A stretch of 64,000 nucleotides of DNA from Ancylobacter oerskovii. GTDB taxonomy: Bacteria > Pseudomonadota > Alphaproteobacteria > Rhizobiales > Xanthobacteraceae. Every line of letters begins with the position of its first letter. Position 1 is the stretch's first letter. The notes under the pieces are model-generated. The model was given only the letters and a program-made list of their open reading frames with translations, did not search any database and was not told where the DNA came from. Shown piece after piece: positions 33,632 to 41,684 of this stretch. The stretch covers positions 372,001 through 436,000 of the forward strand of contig NZ_JAHBGB010000002.1 of the NCBI RefSeq assembly GCF_018390555.1, written 5' to 3'. A program made the translations under genes and the position numbers.

Positions 33632-36307
33632 TCATGCGAGCGGCCCCGCGGCGGCGCCCGCTTCCGCGAGGGCCTGCTGCAGCGGGCGCGGACGGCCGAG
33701 ATAATAGCCCTGGCCCTCGGTGCAGCCCGCGCGCCGGACGACGTCCAGTTGCTCGGCGGTCTCGATCCCCTCGGCGGTGGTGGTCATGCCGAGGCGCAGC
33801 GCGAGCGCGGCCAGGGCATCGACGATGGCGGCGCTGTCCGCCCGGTGCGGCATTTCCTGCACGAAGGACCGGTCGATCTTGATCTTGTCCAGCGGGAACA
33901 GCCGCAGATGGCTGAGGCTGGAATAGCCGGTGCCGAAATCGTCGAGCACGATGCGCACGCCCAGCAGCCGCAGCCGCCGCAGCACGTCGAGATTGCGCTG
34001 GTTGTCGGCGAAGAGCGTGGTCTCGGTGATCTCCAGCTCCAGCCGGCCGGGATCGAGGCCGGTGGCGCGCAGCACCTCGCCCACCGTTTCCACGATGCCG
34101 CCGAAAGCCAGCTGGACGGGCGAGATGTTGATCGCCACCTTCAGCTCGCCCGGCTGCCCGGCGATGTCCTCGCAGGCGCGGCGCAGCACCCAGGCGCCGA
34201 TCTCGACGATGAGCCCGGTTTCCTCGGCCAGCGGAATGAACAGGCCCGGGCAGACGGTACCGCGCCGGGGATGCGTCCAGCGCAGCAGCGCCTCGAACCC
34301 GCTCAGCCGCGCCTGCGCCAGCTGGAAGATCGGCTGGTAGGCGAGCTCGAACTGCCCGGCCGCCAGCGCCTGGCGCAAATCCGCCTCCATCTCCAGCCGG
34401 GCGCGCAGATGCTCGTCCATCTCCGGCGCGAAAATCCGGTAGGTGCCCCGCCCTTGGGCCTTCGCCTCGTAGAGGGCGAGGTCGGCCTGCTTCAGCAGGG
34501 CGTCGGCATCGGTTCCCATCCCGTCGGCGAGCGCGATGCCGACGCTGACGCTGATGGCGATGGAATGGCCGAGAATGCTGTAGGGCGCGCTCAGCGTCTC
34601 GATGATGCGCCCGCTGAGAATCTGCGCTTCCGCCGAGGCGGCCGGCGCGAGGCTGATGACCGCGAACTCGTCGCCGCCGAGCCGGGCGATGCGGTCGGAA
34701 TCGCCGACGCAGCCGAGCAGCCGGTCGGCCGCGGCGCGCAGCAGCGCGTCGCCGATCGGGTGGCCGAGCGTATCGTTGACGTCCTTGAAGCGGTCGAGAT
34801 CGAGATAGAGCAGCGCCATGCGGACGCCCTGCTCCTTGGCGCCGTGCAGCGCCGCCTCGGCGCGCTCGCGGAACAGCACCCGGTTCGGCAGGCGGGTCAG
34901 GTCGTCGTGATGGGCGAGGAAGCGGATGCGGCTCTCACGCTCGGTCAGTGCCGCGTTCTGCCGCTGCGCCTCCTGGGCGGCCTCGTTCGCCCGTACATTG
35001 GCCTCGGCGAGCTCGGCCAGCGCGGTCTTGAGCATGGTGACGTCGGTGCGGATGCCGACGATGCCGCCATCGGCGGTGTGCCGCTCGCGCACCAGGATCC
35101 AGCGCCCGTCCGGCAGCCGGCGTTCATCCGTGCCGGTGCCGCTCCGATGCCAGGCGACCATGCCGGCGACGAACGCCTCGGCATCCGGCCCGGCATCGGG
35201 GAACTGGCCGACCTCGACGCCCTTGCGGATGAGCTCCTCATAGCGGATGCCCGGCAGCATGAACGGCGCGACGATCGGGTAGATGTCGCGGTAGCGCTGG
35301 TTGCAGGTGACGAGGCGATCCTGCTCGTCCCACATGACGAAGCCGTCCGACATCGCCTCGATGGCGTTCCTCAGCACCGCCGCCGCGCGGGCGCGCTCGG
35401 CGTCGGCACGTTCGCGCTGCCTCAGCGCGAAGAGCAGCGCCGCCGCGAAGGCGACGAGCAGCAGCGCGGCGGCGCCGGTGGCGAAGGTCAGGCGGTCGCG
35501 GTCGCGGTGCCAGTCGTCCAGCATCGCCCGGCGATTGGCGGTGAGGATCACCCGGACGTCGTCATAGAGCGACGCCCGCACCACCGCGAGCTGCGGCCCC
35601 TCCGCGCCGTCCGGCACCAGGAACACCCGGCCGTCCGGCATGCGCCCACCGAGCGCCGAGGGCGGCACCTCGCCGGTGTGCAGTTCGTCATGCGGCAGCG
35701 CCGCGATCAGCTGCCCGTCCGGCCGCTCCAGCTGGATCTGCATCCGCGGGTCGATGCCCGCCTCGCCGAGCACCCCCATCAGCCCGGCCAGCGGCACTTC
35801 CGCGACGGGGGTCACGCCCTTCCACTCCGGTACCCGGCGGGAGATGTAGAGCGACCATTCGCCGGTCACGCGGTTGCGCACCGGGCCGATGAGCGCCGCC
35901 GTGCCGGCGCCGAACTCGCGGGCGCCGAAGGGCAGCGTCCGTCCCAGGCTGCGGGTGCGGGCGGCGGCGATGACCCGGCCTTCCGCATTGACCAGCATCA
36001 GGTCGTTATAGGCGAGGGTCTGGAAGTTGACGCCCCGCAGCAGCTCGCCGGCGATCTCCGGCGTCTGCGGCGATGCCTTGGCGGCGGCGAACAGGGTGGA
36101 CAGGCTGGCAAGCGCGCCGTGAACCTGCAGGAGCTGCCGGTTGAGGGCGTTCTCCACCGCCTGCGAGGCCCGCTCCAGCGAGGCTTCCGCCGTGGCCATG
36201 GCCCCGCGCTGGCCCCGGTCGAGCAGAATTCCCAGGCCGACCGCCATCACCAGCAAGAAAACGGCCGTCCCAACGATGACGATCAGCTGAAGGCGATGCC
36301 GGATCAT
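33632..36307 (-). CDS. Membrane sensor with GGDEF and EAL domains (c-di-GMP turnover)
   Basis: An 891-residue protein. TM1 lies at about 9-29, a periplasmic Cache-like sensor at 30-270, TM2 at 274-297, PAS_7 at about 325-440, GGDEF at 470-635 and EAL at 645-885. The cyclase motif RLGGDEFAVI is intact (about 542), while the inhibitory RxxD site is degenerate (GDSD). The EAL domain keeps EALLRW, NISPVQ, ELEITET, DDFGTGYSS, KIDRSFV and AEGIET, so both activities are possible. It starts 28 nt after a DctP-like binding-protein gene, suggesting that the periplasmic protein supplies or presents the signal. Confidence 0.93.
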   Translation of the reverse strand: MIRHRLQLIVIVGTAVFLLVMAVGLGILLDRGQRGAMATAEASLERASQAVENALNRQLLQVHGALASLSTLFAAAKASPQTPEIAGELLRGVNFQTLAYNDLMLVNAEGRVIAAARTRSLGRTLPFGAREFGAGTAALIGPVRNRVTGEWSLYISRRVPEWKGVTPVAEVPLAGLMGVLGEAGIDPRMQIQLERPDGQLIAALPHDELHTGEVPPSALGGRMPDGRVFLVPDGAEGPQLAVVRASLYDDVRVILTANRRAMLDDWHRDRDRLTFATGAAALLLVAFAAALLFALRQRERADAERARAAAVLRNAIEAMSDGFVMWDEQDRLVTCNQRYRDIYPIVAPFMLPGIRYEELIRKGVEVGQFPDAGPDAEAFVAGMVAWHRSGTGTDERRLPDGRWILVRERHTADGGIVGIRTDVTMLKTALAELAEANVRANEAAQEAQRQNAALTERESRIRFLAHHDDLTRLPNRVLFRERAEAALHGAKEQGVRMALLYLDLDRFKDVNDTLGHPIGDALLRAAADRLLGCVGDSDRIARLGGDEFAVISLAPAASAEAQILSGRIIETLSAPYSILGHSIAISVSVGIALADGMGTDADALLKQADLALYEAKAQGRGTYRIFAPEMDEHLRARLEMEADLRQALAAGQFELAYQPIFQLAQARLSGFEALLRWTHPRRGTVCPGLFIPLAEETGLIVEIGAWVLRRACEDIAGQPGELKVAINISPVQLAFGGIVETVGEVLRATGLDPGRLELEITETTLFADNQRNLDVLRRLRLLGVRIVLDDFGTGYSSLSHLRLFPLDKIKIDRSFVQEMPHRADSAAIVDALAALALRLGMTTTAEGIETAEQLDVVRRAGCTEGQGYYLGRPRPLQQALAEAGAAAGPLA

Positions 36308-36335
36308 CTCTCACTTCTGGCTGCAGCGTACACGT

Positions 36336-37409
36336 TCACTTCGCCTTGGCTTGGATGCCGAGGGCGGGGGCGAAATAGGTGTTCCAGGCTTTCACGCAGT
36401 TCTCGCCGCAGCGTTCGATCCAGCGCGGCAGCACCACCTCGGCGAGCAGGTGGCTGCGACGGGCCTCGTCGGCGGCGGAGGTCGGCACCAGCGCCATCGG
36501 CGGCTGCGGCGTGCCGGCACAGGCGAGCTTGCCGGTGTTGCAGGCAAGCCCCCGCTCGGTATCGGCCTCCGCCTGCCGCCAGATGCGCTGCTCGAGGTCG
36601 GCCACCCCGGTGCGGATGATCTCCTGCACATCGGGCGGCAGCGCGTTCCACGCCGCGAGATTGGCGCCGAAGAAGGACAATCCCCAGCTGAGCGCCATGG
36701 CATGCACATGGGTGGTGACGGCCGGCAGGCCGATCTCGTAGCCGCTCAGCGTCCCGGTGATGGCGCAGTCCACCACGCCGTCGCGCAACGCCTTGGTGAT
36801 CTCGGCGAAGGGAACCACCACCGGCACCGCGCCGAGCGCGTTCATCAGCTCGAACTGCGCCACCGAGGAGGTCCGCACCTTGCGGCCGGCGAGGTCGTCG
36901 AGCCCGGCGAAGGGCTGGTCGCAATAGAGCACCTGCGCGGGATAGGCATAGACCGCCAGCAGCTCGATGCCGTAGCGGTTGCGCAGCACCGTGCCCAGAT
37001 GCTCGCGGAACAGGCCGAGCGTGCGCCGCAGCGTCGCCATGTCGGGATTGAGCACCGGCAGGTCGACGGCGCTCAATTCGGGATCGTCGGCCGAGGCGAC
37101 GCTGAGCAGCACGGTGCCGAACGGCACCACGCCCATGCGGATCAGCTGCAGCATCTCCTGGCCGCGCAGCCCGCCGGCATCGAAGGATTTGATGGTCGCC
37201 GTCACCCGCCCCCCGGAACGGGTGGCGATCTCCTTCTCCCAGAAGGGTTTTTCCAGCCGGGTGAACTGGGTGACGCCCGCCAGGCCGCCGACGACCTGGA
37301 GCTTGATGGGACCGTTCTCGGCGCCGCCGGCCGCTCCCGCGCCGACGCAGAGCGCCAGCGCGATGAAGAGAATCGGCAGTTGCCGCCTCAGGCTGCCCCC
37401 CAGGCCCAT
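36336..37409 (-). CDS. DctP-family TRAP-type binding protein, lone
   Basis: A 357-residue DctP-like protein. The signal peptide (LPILFIALALCVGAGAAG) is followed by IKLQVVGGLAGVTQFTRLEKPF. The central region has AGRKVRTSSVAQFELMNALGAVPV, containing the arginine that in TRAP proteins binds a carboxylate, and FAEITKALRDGVVDCAIT. Four cysteines near the C-terminus (CNTGKLACAG, CGENC) suggest disulfides. ATG at 37409 is preferred because GGGAGAG precedes it. No DctQ or DctM gene is nearby. Operon position ahead of the GGDEF-EAL gene points to sensing rather than transport. Confidence 0.88.
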   Translation of the reverse strand: MGLGGSLRRQLPILFIALALCVGAGAAGGAENGPIKLQVVGGLAGVTQFTRLEKPFWEKEIATRSGGRVTATIKSFDAGGLRGQEMLQLIRMGVVPFGTVLLSVASADDPELSAVDLPVLNPDMATLRRTLGLFREHLGTVLRNRYGIELLAVYAYPAQVLYCDQPFAGLDDLAGRKVRTSSVAQFELMNALGAVPVVVPFAEITKALRDGVVDCAITGTLSGYEIGLPAVTTHVHAMALSWGLSFFGANLAAWNALPPDVQEIIRTGVADLEQRIWRQAEADTERGLACNTGKLACAGTPQPPMALVPTSAADEARRSHLLAEVVLPRWIERCGENCVKAWNTYFAPALGIQAKAK

Positions 37410-37564
37410 CAACTCTCCCTGCATTTCCAGGCACGGTCGTGCACGCCCCGGCCGGCGCGGCGCGCATCTATTTCGACAATAGGCGCGATTTCATGGGCAA
37501 GGAATAGTAAAACTAATGGTTTGCACATGGTTGCCCCCGCTTGCGGCGTTGTGTCCGCCGGCAA

Positions 37565-37588
37565 GGGATACCGCCCGGGATACCGTCC
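37565..37588. repeat. 12-bp tandem duplication
   Basis: GGGATACCGCCC is followed directly by GGGATACCGTCC. It lies in the 244-bp gap between the DctP-like gene and the threonine dehydratase stop. Confidence 0.6.
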
Positions 37589-37653
37589 GCGGGAAGCCGT
37601 GCCGCGAGGCCCCCGAAGCCCACCCCTCGGCCCGCACGATGTCGGCCGGCGCA

Positions 37654-38874
37654 TCAGAAGGCGTCGCGCCGGGCCCGGAACCGCTCGGCCGCCAGCCGGT
37701 CGAGCAGGCGGGGCAGGTCGGTGGAATCGCGCAGCTCGATATCGAGGGAAACCGAGCTTTCCTTGGCCCGGCTCGCCGCCGCCAGCCGCTCGTGGCGCAG
37801 TTCGTAGATGTTGCCGCCCTCGGCCGCCACCGCGGCGGTCAGCCGTGCCAGCGCGCCGGGATGATCCGGCAGTTCCACGCGGATGCGCACCATGCGTCCG
37901 ATACGGGTGAGATGGCGCTGCAGCACCGCCACCAGCACGCGGGTATCGACATTGCCGCCGGACAGGATCACCCCGACCTTGCGGCCGCGGAACAGGTCCG
38001 GCCGGGCGAGCATGGCGGCGATGCCGGCGGCGCCGGCTCCCTCGCACAGGGTCTTCTCGACGCCGAGCAGCAGCGCGATCGCCTCCTCGATGGCGTCCTC
38101 GCCCACCACCGCGATCTCGTCGACGCCCGCCGCCACGATGGCGCGGGTGATCCGGCCGGGATCGGCGACGGCAATGCCCTCCGCCACCGACGAGCCGGGC
38201 TCCGCCTCGCCGTCGAAGCGCCCGGTCGCCCGCGCCATGCCGGGAAACATCTCGGACTGCACGCCGACGATGCGCATGTCCGGGCGCAGCGCCCGCGCCA
38301 CCACCGCCGCGCCGGCGATCAGCCCGCCGCCGCCGATCGGCACGGCGAGGGTGTCGAGTGCCGGCTGCGCCTGCAGCATCTCCAGCGTCGCCGTCCCCTG
38401 CCCGGCGATGACGGCGGGATCGTCGAAGGGGTGCACGATGGTCCGCCCTTCCTCCCGGGCCAGCCTGATCATCTCGGCGGCCGCCTCGGCGAAGCCCTCG
38501 CCGTGCAGCACCACCCGGGCGCCGTGCTCGCGCACGCGCTCCACCTTGAGATTGGGAGTGGTGGTGGGCATCACGATGGTGGCGCTCACCCCGGTGCGGC
38601 GGGCGTGATAGGCGACGCCCTGCGCATGGTTGCCGGCGGACGCCGCGATCACGCCGCGCGCCTGCTCGGCGGCCGACAGCGACAGCAGCTTGTTGAGCGC
38701 GCCACGTTCCTTGAACGAGGCGGTGAACTGCAGATTCTCGAATTTCAGCCAGACCTCGGCACCGAGCTGGCGGGACAGGGTCTGCGACGGCACGAAGGGC
38801 GTCGCCGCCACCGCGCCCGCGATACGCGCCGCCGCCGCCTCGACATCGGCGAGGCTTACATCAGGAAACGTCAC
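37654..38874 (-). CDS. Threonine ammonia-lyase (dehydratase) with ACT-like domain
   Basis: A 406-residue PLP enzyme. It has SFKERGALNKL with the cofactor lysine (about residue 55), SAGNHAQGVAYHA, the phosphate loop PIGGGGLIAG and LSGGNVD. Residues about 330-400 form a single ACT-like regulatory domain (RIRVELPDHPGALARLTAAVAAEGG). This is the 400-residue class of threonine dehydratase, making 2-oxobutanoate and ammonia from threonine, and sometimes acting on serine. The start is GTG at 38874 with GAAGGG upstream. It is divergent from a LysR gene across 148 bp. Confidence 0.9.
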   Translation of the reverse strand: MTFPDVSLADVEAAAARIAGAVAATPFVPSQTLSRQLGAEVWLKFENLQFTASFKERGALNKLLSLSAAEQARGVIAASAGNHAQGVAYHARRTGVSATIVMPTTTPNLKVERVREHGARVVLHGEGFAEAAAEMIRLAREEGRTIVHPFDDPAVIAGQGTATLEMLQAQPALDTLAVPIGGGGLIAGAAVVARALRPDMRIVGVQSEMFPGMARATGRFDGEAEPGSSVAEGIAVADPGRITRAIVAAGVDEIAVVGEDAIEEAIALLLGVEKTLCEGAGAAGIAAMLARPDLFRGRKVGVILSGGNVDTRVLVAVLQRHLTRIGRMVRIRVELPDHPGALARLTAAVAAEGGNIYELRHERLAAASRAKESSVSLDIELRDSTDLPRLLDRLAAERFRARRDAF

Positions 38875-38962
38875 GGCCCTTCACACTCCCGGTCGCCAGT
38901 GCGCCAGCCTAGCCCGGCCGGTGGCGCGGCAATAGTGGCGGGCGCCGGCGGCACGGTCGAAA

Positions 38963-39016
38963 TTCCAATCCGGCAGCATTCATGCTGCAATGAGCCATAC
39001 CATATCCAGATTGGAA
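38963..39016. promoter_or_regulatory. Nested dyads in the divergent LysR promoter
   Basis: Outer arms TTCCAATC (38963-38970) and GATTGGAA (39009-39016) are perfectly complementary. Inside lies GCAGCAT-TC-ATGCTGC (38973-38988). The region precedes the LysR ATG at 39023, a usual place for autoregulation. Confidence 0.45.
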
Positions 39017-39022
39017 ACTCGG

Positions 39023-39934
39023 ATGCAGCGGCTGGATTGCGACCGGATGCTGGTGGCGGTGCTGGACCTCGGCAGCTTCGCCGCTGCCGCCCGCCGGCTC
39101 GGCACCTCGAGCGGACAGGCCTCGAAGCTGGTCTCGCGGCTCGAGGCCGATCTCGGCGTGCAGCTCATCCGGCGCAGCACCCGGGCGCTGGCGCCCACCG
39201 AGGCCGGCGCCGCCTATTACCAGCGCATCAAGGCGCTGCTGGAGGAGTTCGAGGCGCTCGATGCCGCGGTCCGCAACGCGTCGGCCACGCCGGCGGGCAC
39301 GCTGCGCCTCACCGCGCCGATGTCGTTCGGCTCGATCCAGCTCACCCCGGCGCTGCTCGATTTCGCCCGCGCCTATCCGCAGATACGCCTCGATGTCGGC
39401 TTCACCGACCGGGTGGTCGATCTCGTCGAGGAAGGCTACGACGCCGCGGTGCGGATCGGCACGCCGGGCGACAGCAGCCTCGTCGCCCGCAAGCTGTGCG
39501 ACGCCCGCGTGGTGCTGGTGGCCGCCGCCGCCTATCTCGCCGCCCGCGGCGAGCCGGGCCGCCCGCAGGACCTCACGGGGCATGAATGCCTCGTCGACAC
39601 CAATTTCCGCGACCCGCTCAACTGGCGGTTCCGCAGCCCGGCGGGCGAGGTCGTCGACGTGCCGATCTCCGGCCGCCTGCGCTTTTCCAGCGGCGAGGCC
39701 TGTCTCGCCGCCGCCGCCGCCGGGCTCGGCATCGCCAATGTGCCAAGCTTCATCGCCGGTGCCTCCCTGCGCGCCGGCCATGTCCGGCGGCTCCTGCCGG
39801 AATGCGAGGCGCCGCCGCACGGCCTGTTCGCGGTCTACCCGCCGGGGCGGCATCTCGCCGCCAAGGTCCGGGTGCTGGTCGATTTCCTCGTCGCCCGCTT
39901 CCGCGGCCGGCCGGCATGGGATCGGGGCTGGTGA
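39023..39934 (+). CDS. LysR-family transcriptional regulator
   Basis: A 303-residue LysR regulator of the CrgA/DsdC-like group. Residues 5-63 form the helix-turn-helix (MLVAVLDLGSFAAAARRLG, then SSGQASKLVSRLEADLG). The effector domain follows, with GTLRLTAPMSFG and GYDAAVRIG. ATG at 39023 (MQRLDCDRM) is preferred to ATG at 38990, because the dyads would otherwise be coding. DoxX and glutathionyl-reductase genes follow on the same strand, and the regulator probably controls them. An inverted repeat lies between this gene and doxX. Confidence 0.92.
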   Translation: MQRLDCDRMLVAVLDLGSFAAAARRLGTSSGQASKLVSRLEADLGVQLIRRSTRALAPTEAGAAYYQRIKALLEEFEALDAAVRNASATPAGTLRLTAPMSFGSIQLTPALLDFARAYPQIRLDVGFTDRVVDLVEEGYDAAVRIGTPGDSSLVARKLCDARVVLVAAAAYLAARGEPGRPQDLTGHECLVDTNFRDPLNWRFRSPAGEVVDVPISGRLRFSSGEACLAAAAAGLGIANVPSFIAGASLRAGHVRRLLPECEAPPHGLFAVYPPGRHLAAKVRVLVDFLVARFRGRPAWDRGW

Positions 39935-39940
39935 TCTCCA

Positions 39941-39961
39941 TTCCTTCCGAAATGGAAGGAA
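39941..39961. promoter_or_regulatory. Perfect inverted repeat TTCCTTCC-N5-GGAAGGAA
   Basis: 8-bp arms lie just after the LysR stop and about 83 nt before the DoxX start. It could be an operator for the DoxX transcript or a weak terminator; no T-tract follows. Confidence 0.5.
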
Positions 39962-40043
39962 ACTTCCGCTCTCCGCCCGGATAATCACCCGGTCGCGATG
40001 GGAGCAGGATCCGCGGCGACCGATTCCCCGAAAGGATCCTGCC

Positions 40044-40454
40044 ATGATCGATAGCCGCACGGCTCCCTATGCCGTCCTGGTGCTGCGCCTCGCGCTCGGC
40101 ATCCTCTTCCTCGCCCATGCCGGGCTGAAGCTCTTCGTGTTCACCCCGGCCGGCACCGCCGGCTTCTTCTCCTCGCTCGGCCTGCCCGGCTGGCTCGCCT
40201 ATGTCACCATCGCCTGGGAGCTCATCGGCGCGGTGGCGCTGATCCTCGGCCTGTGGCCGCGCCTCGCCGCCCTCGCGCTCATCCCGATCCTGCTCGGCGC
40301 CATCGTCACCGTGCATGGCCCGGCCGGCTTCTTCTTCACCAATCCGAATGGCGGCTGGGAATTCCTGGCGCTGTGGATCGTCGCCCTGCTCGGCGTGGCG
40401 CTCGGCGGCGACGGCGCGCTGGCGCTGAAGCCGACCACCTCGGCCACCCGCTGA
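40044..40454 (+). CDS. DoxX-family membrane protein
   Basis: A 136-residue protein with four hydrophobic segments. It shows VLRLALGILFLAHAGLKLFVF near the N-terminus and GWEFLALWIVALLGVALGG at the end, typical of DoxX. Family members act in redox or thiol stress responses, or as subunits of membrane oxidoreductases. ATG at 40044 follows AAAGGA. It lies between a LysR gene and a glutathionyl-hydroquinone reductase gene, a grouping that suggests quinone or electrophile detoxification. Confidence 0.9.
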   Translation: MIDSRTAPYAVLVLRLALGILFLAHAGLKLFVFTPAGTAGFFSSLGLPGWLAYVTIAWELIGAVALILGLWPRLAALALIPILLGAIVTVHGPAGFFFTNPNGGWEFLALWIVALLGVALGGDGALALKPTTSATR

Positions 40455-40538
40455 CGCGCGACGCGCCCTTGCGAAATTGCCGGCGCCGCCGGCAATTTCC
40501 GGCGTCGGACACCCGGAACCCACACGGAGGAGACGCCC

Positions 40539-41528
40539 ATGCTGGTCGACGGAAAATGGACGGCCGACTGGCACCCGGTGCAGGCCAAGGATGCCAAGGG
40601 CGGCTTCGTGCGGCAGGTCTCCGGCTTCCGCAGCTGGGTGACGCCGGACGGCGCCCCCGGCCCCACCGGCGAGGGCGGCTTTGCCGCCGAACCCGGCCGC
40701 TACCATCTCTATGTCGCGCTGATCTGCCCCTGGGCGTCGCGCACGCTGATCGCCCGCAAGCTCAAGAAGCTGGAGGAGGTCGTCTCGCTCTCGGTGGTCG
40801 AGCCGGCGCTCACCGATCAGGGCTGGCGCTTCGGCATGCCGCAGAGCCCGCCCGGCGCCACCGCCGACACGGTCAACGGCGCCACCTATCTGCACGAGAT
40901 CTATACCCGCGCCGACCCGAATTATACCGGCCGCGCCACCGTGCCGGTGCTGTGGGACAGGCAGCGCGGCACCATCGTCAACAACGAATCCGCCGACATA
41001 TTGCGCATGTTCGATTCCGGCTTCGGTGCGCTGGCGGATGATGGCGTCGACCTCTACCCCGCGGATCTGCGCGAGGCGATCGACGCGCTGAACGAGCGCG
41101 TCTATCCGCGCCTCAACAACGGCGTCTACCGCGCCGGCTTCGCCACCACCCAGCTCGCCTATGAGGAAGCCTTCGCCGAGGTGTTCGCCATGCTGGCGGA
41201 GCTGGAGCGGCGCCTTTCCGGCGCCGGCCCCTTCCTGTTCGGCGATCGCCTCACCGAGGCCGACATCCGGCTGTTCGTGACGCTGGTGCGCTTCGACGCC
41301 GCCTATCACGGCCTGTTCAAGTGCAACCTGAAGCGCCTCGCCGATCATCCGGCGCTGCAGGCCTACATGCTGCGGGTGCTGGACGTGCCCGGCATCCGCG
41401 ACACGGTGAGCATCGACCACATCAAGCGCGGCTACTATTCCATCAAGTCGCTGAACCCGGACGGCATCGTGCCGGTCGGGCCGGACCTGCCCGGCCTCGC
41501 CCCGGTGCAGGTTCCCCTCGCGGATTGA
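40539..41528 (+). CDS. Glutathionyl-hydroquinone reductase (Xi-class GST, YqjG-like)
   Basis: A 329-residue Xi-class glutathione transferase. The catalytic cysteine is C63 in LICPWASRTLIARKLK. It also has SVVEPALTDQGW, TVPVLWDRQRGTIVNNESADILRMF for glutathione binding, and a C-terminal helical domain with LTEADIRLFVTLVRFD. Family enzymes reduce glutathionyl-hydroquinones to hydroquinones. Length matches YqjG/PcpF. ATG at 40539 follows GGAGG. It lies 84 nt after doxX, likely in the same LysR-controlled unit, and is followed by a hairpin. Confidence 0.94.
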   Translation: MLVDGKWTADWHPVQAKDAKGGFVRQVSGFRSWVTPDGAPGPTGEGGFAAEPGRYHLYVALICPWASRTLIARKLKKLEEVVSLSVVEPALTDQGWRFGMPQSPPGATADTVNGATYLHEIYTRADPNYTGRATVPVLWDRQRGTIVNNESADILRMFDSGFGALADDGVDLYPADLREAIDALNERVYPRLNNGVYRAGFATTQLAYEEAFAEVFAMLAELERRLSGAGPFLFGDRLTEADIRLFVTLVRFDAAYHGLFKCNLKRLADHPALQAYMLRVLDVPGIRDTVSIDHIKRGYYSIKSLNPDGIVPVGPDLPGLAPVQVPLAD

Positions 41529-41534
41529 GGTGGC

Positions 41535-41559
41535 GCCGGCGGGTACGCCTTCCGCCGGC
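41535..41559 (+). terminator. Hairpin after the glutathionyl reductase gene
   Basis: GCCGGCGG pairs with CCGCCGGC around a 9-nt loop, 7 nt after the stop. The T-tract is poor. Confidence 0.5.
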
Positions 41560-41684
41560 CACGGTGTCAAAAGATTGTCACGGACATACTTGCCCGCCGG
41601 CGGCAATCGCTCCACTTTTGGCGCCTGACGCTGCGGCCGGTCCCGGTGCGGGCCGGCAGGCCGATGCGTAGGCGTGAGGGTACG

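Noticed and set aside
38990-39022. Upstream ATG for the second LysR gene
   Set aside because: It would place an extra 11 residues over the dyad-rich promoter; the ATG at 39023 gives the usual LysR N-terminus.
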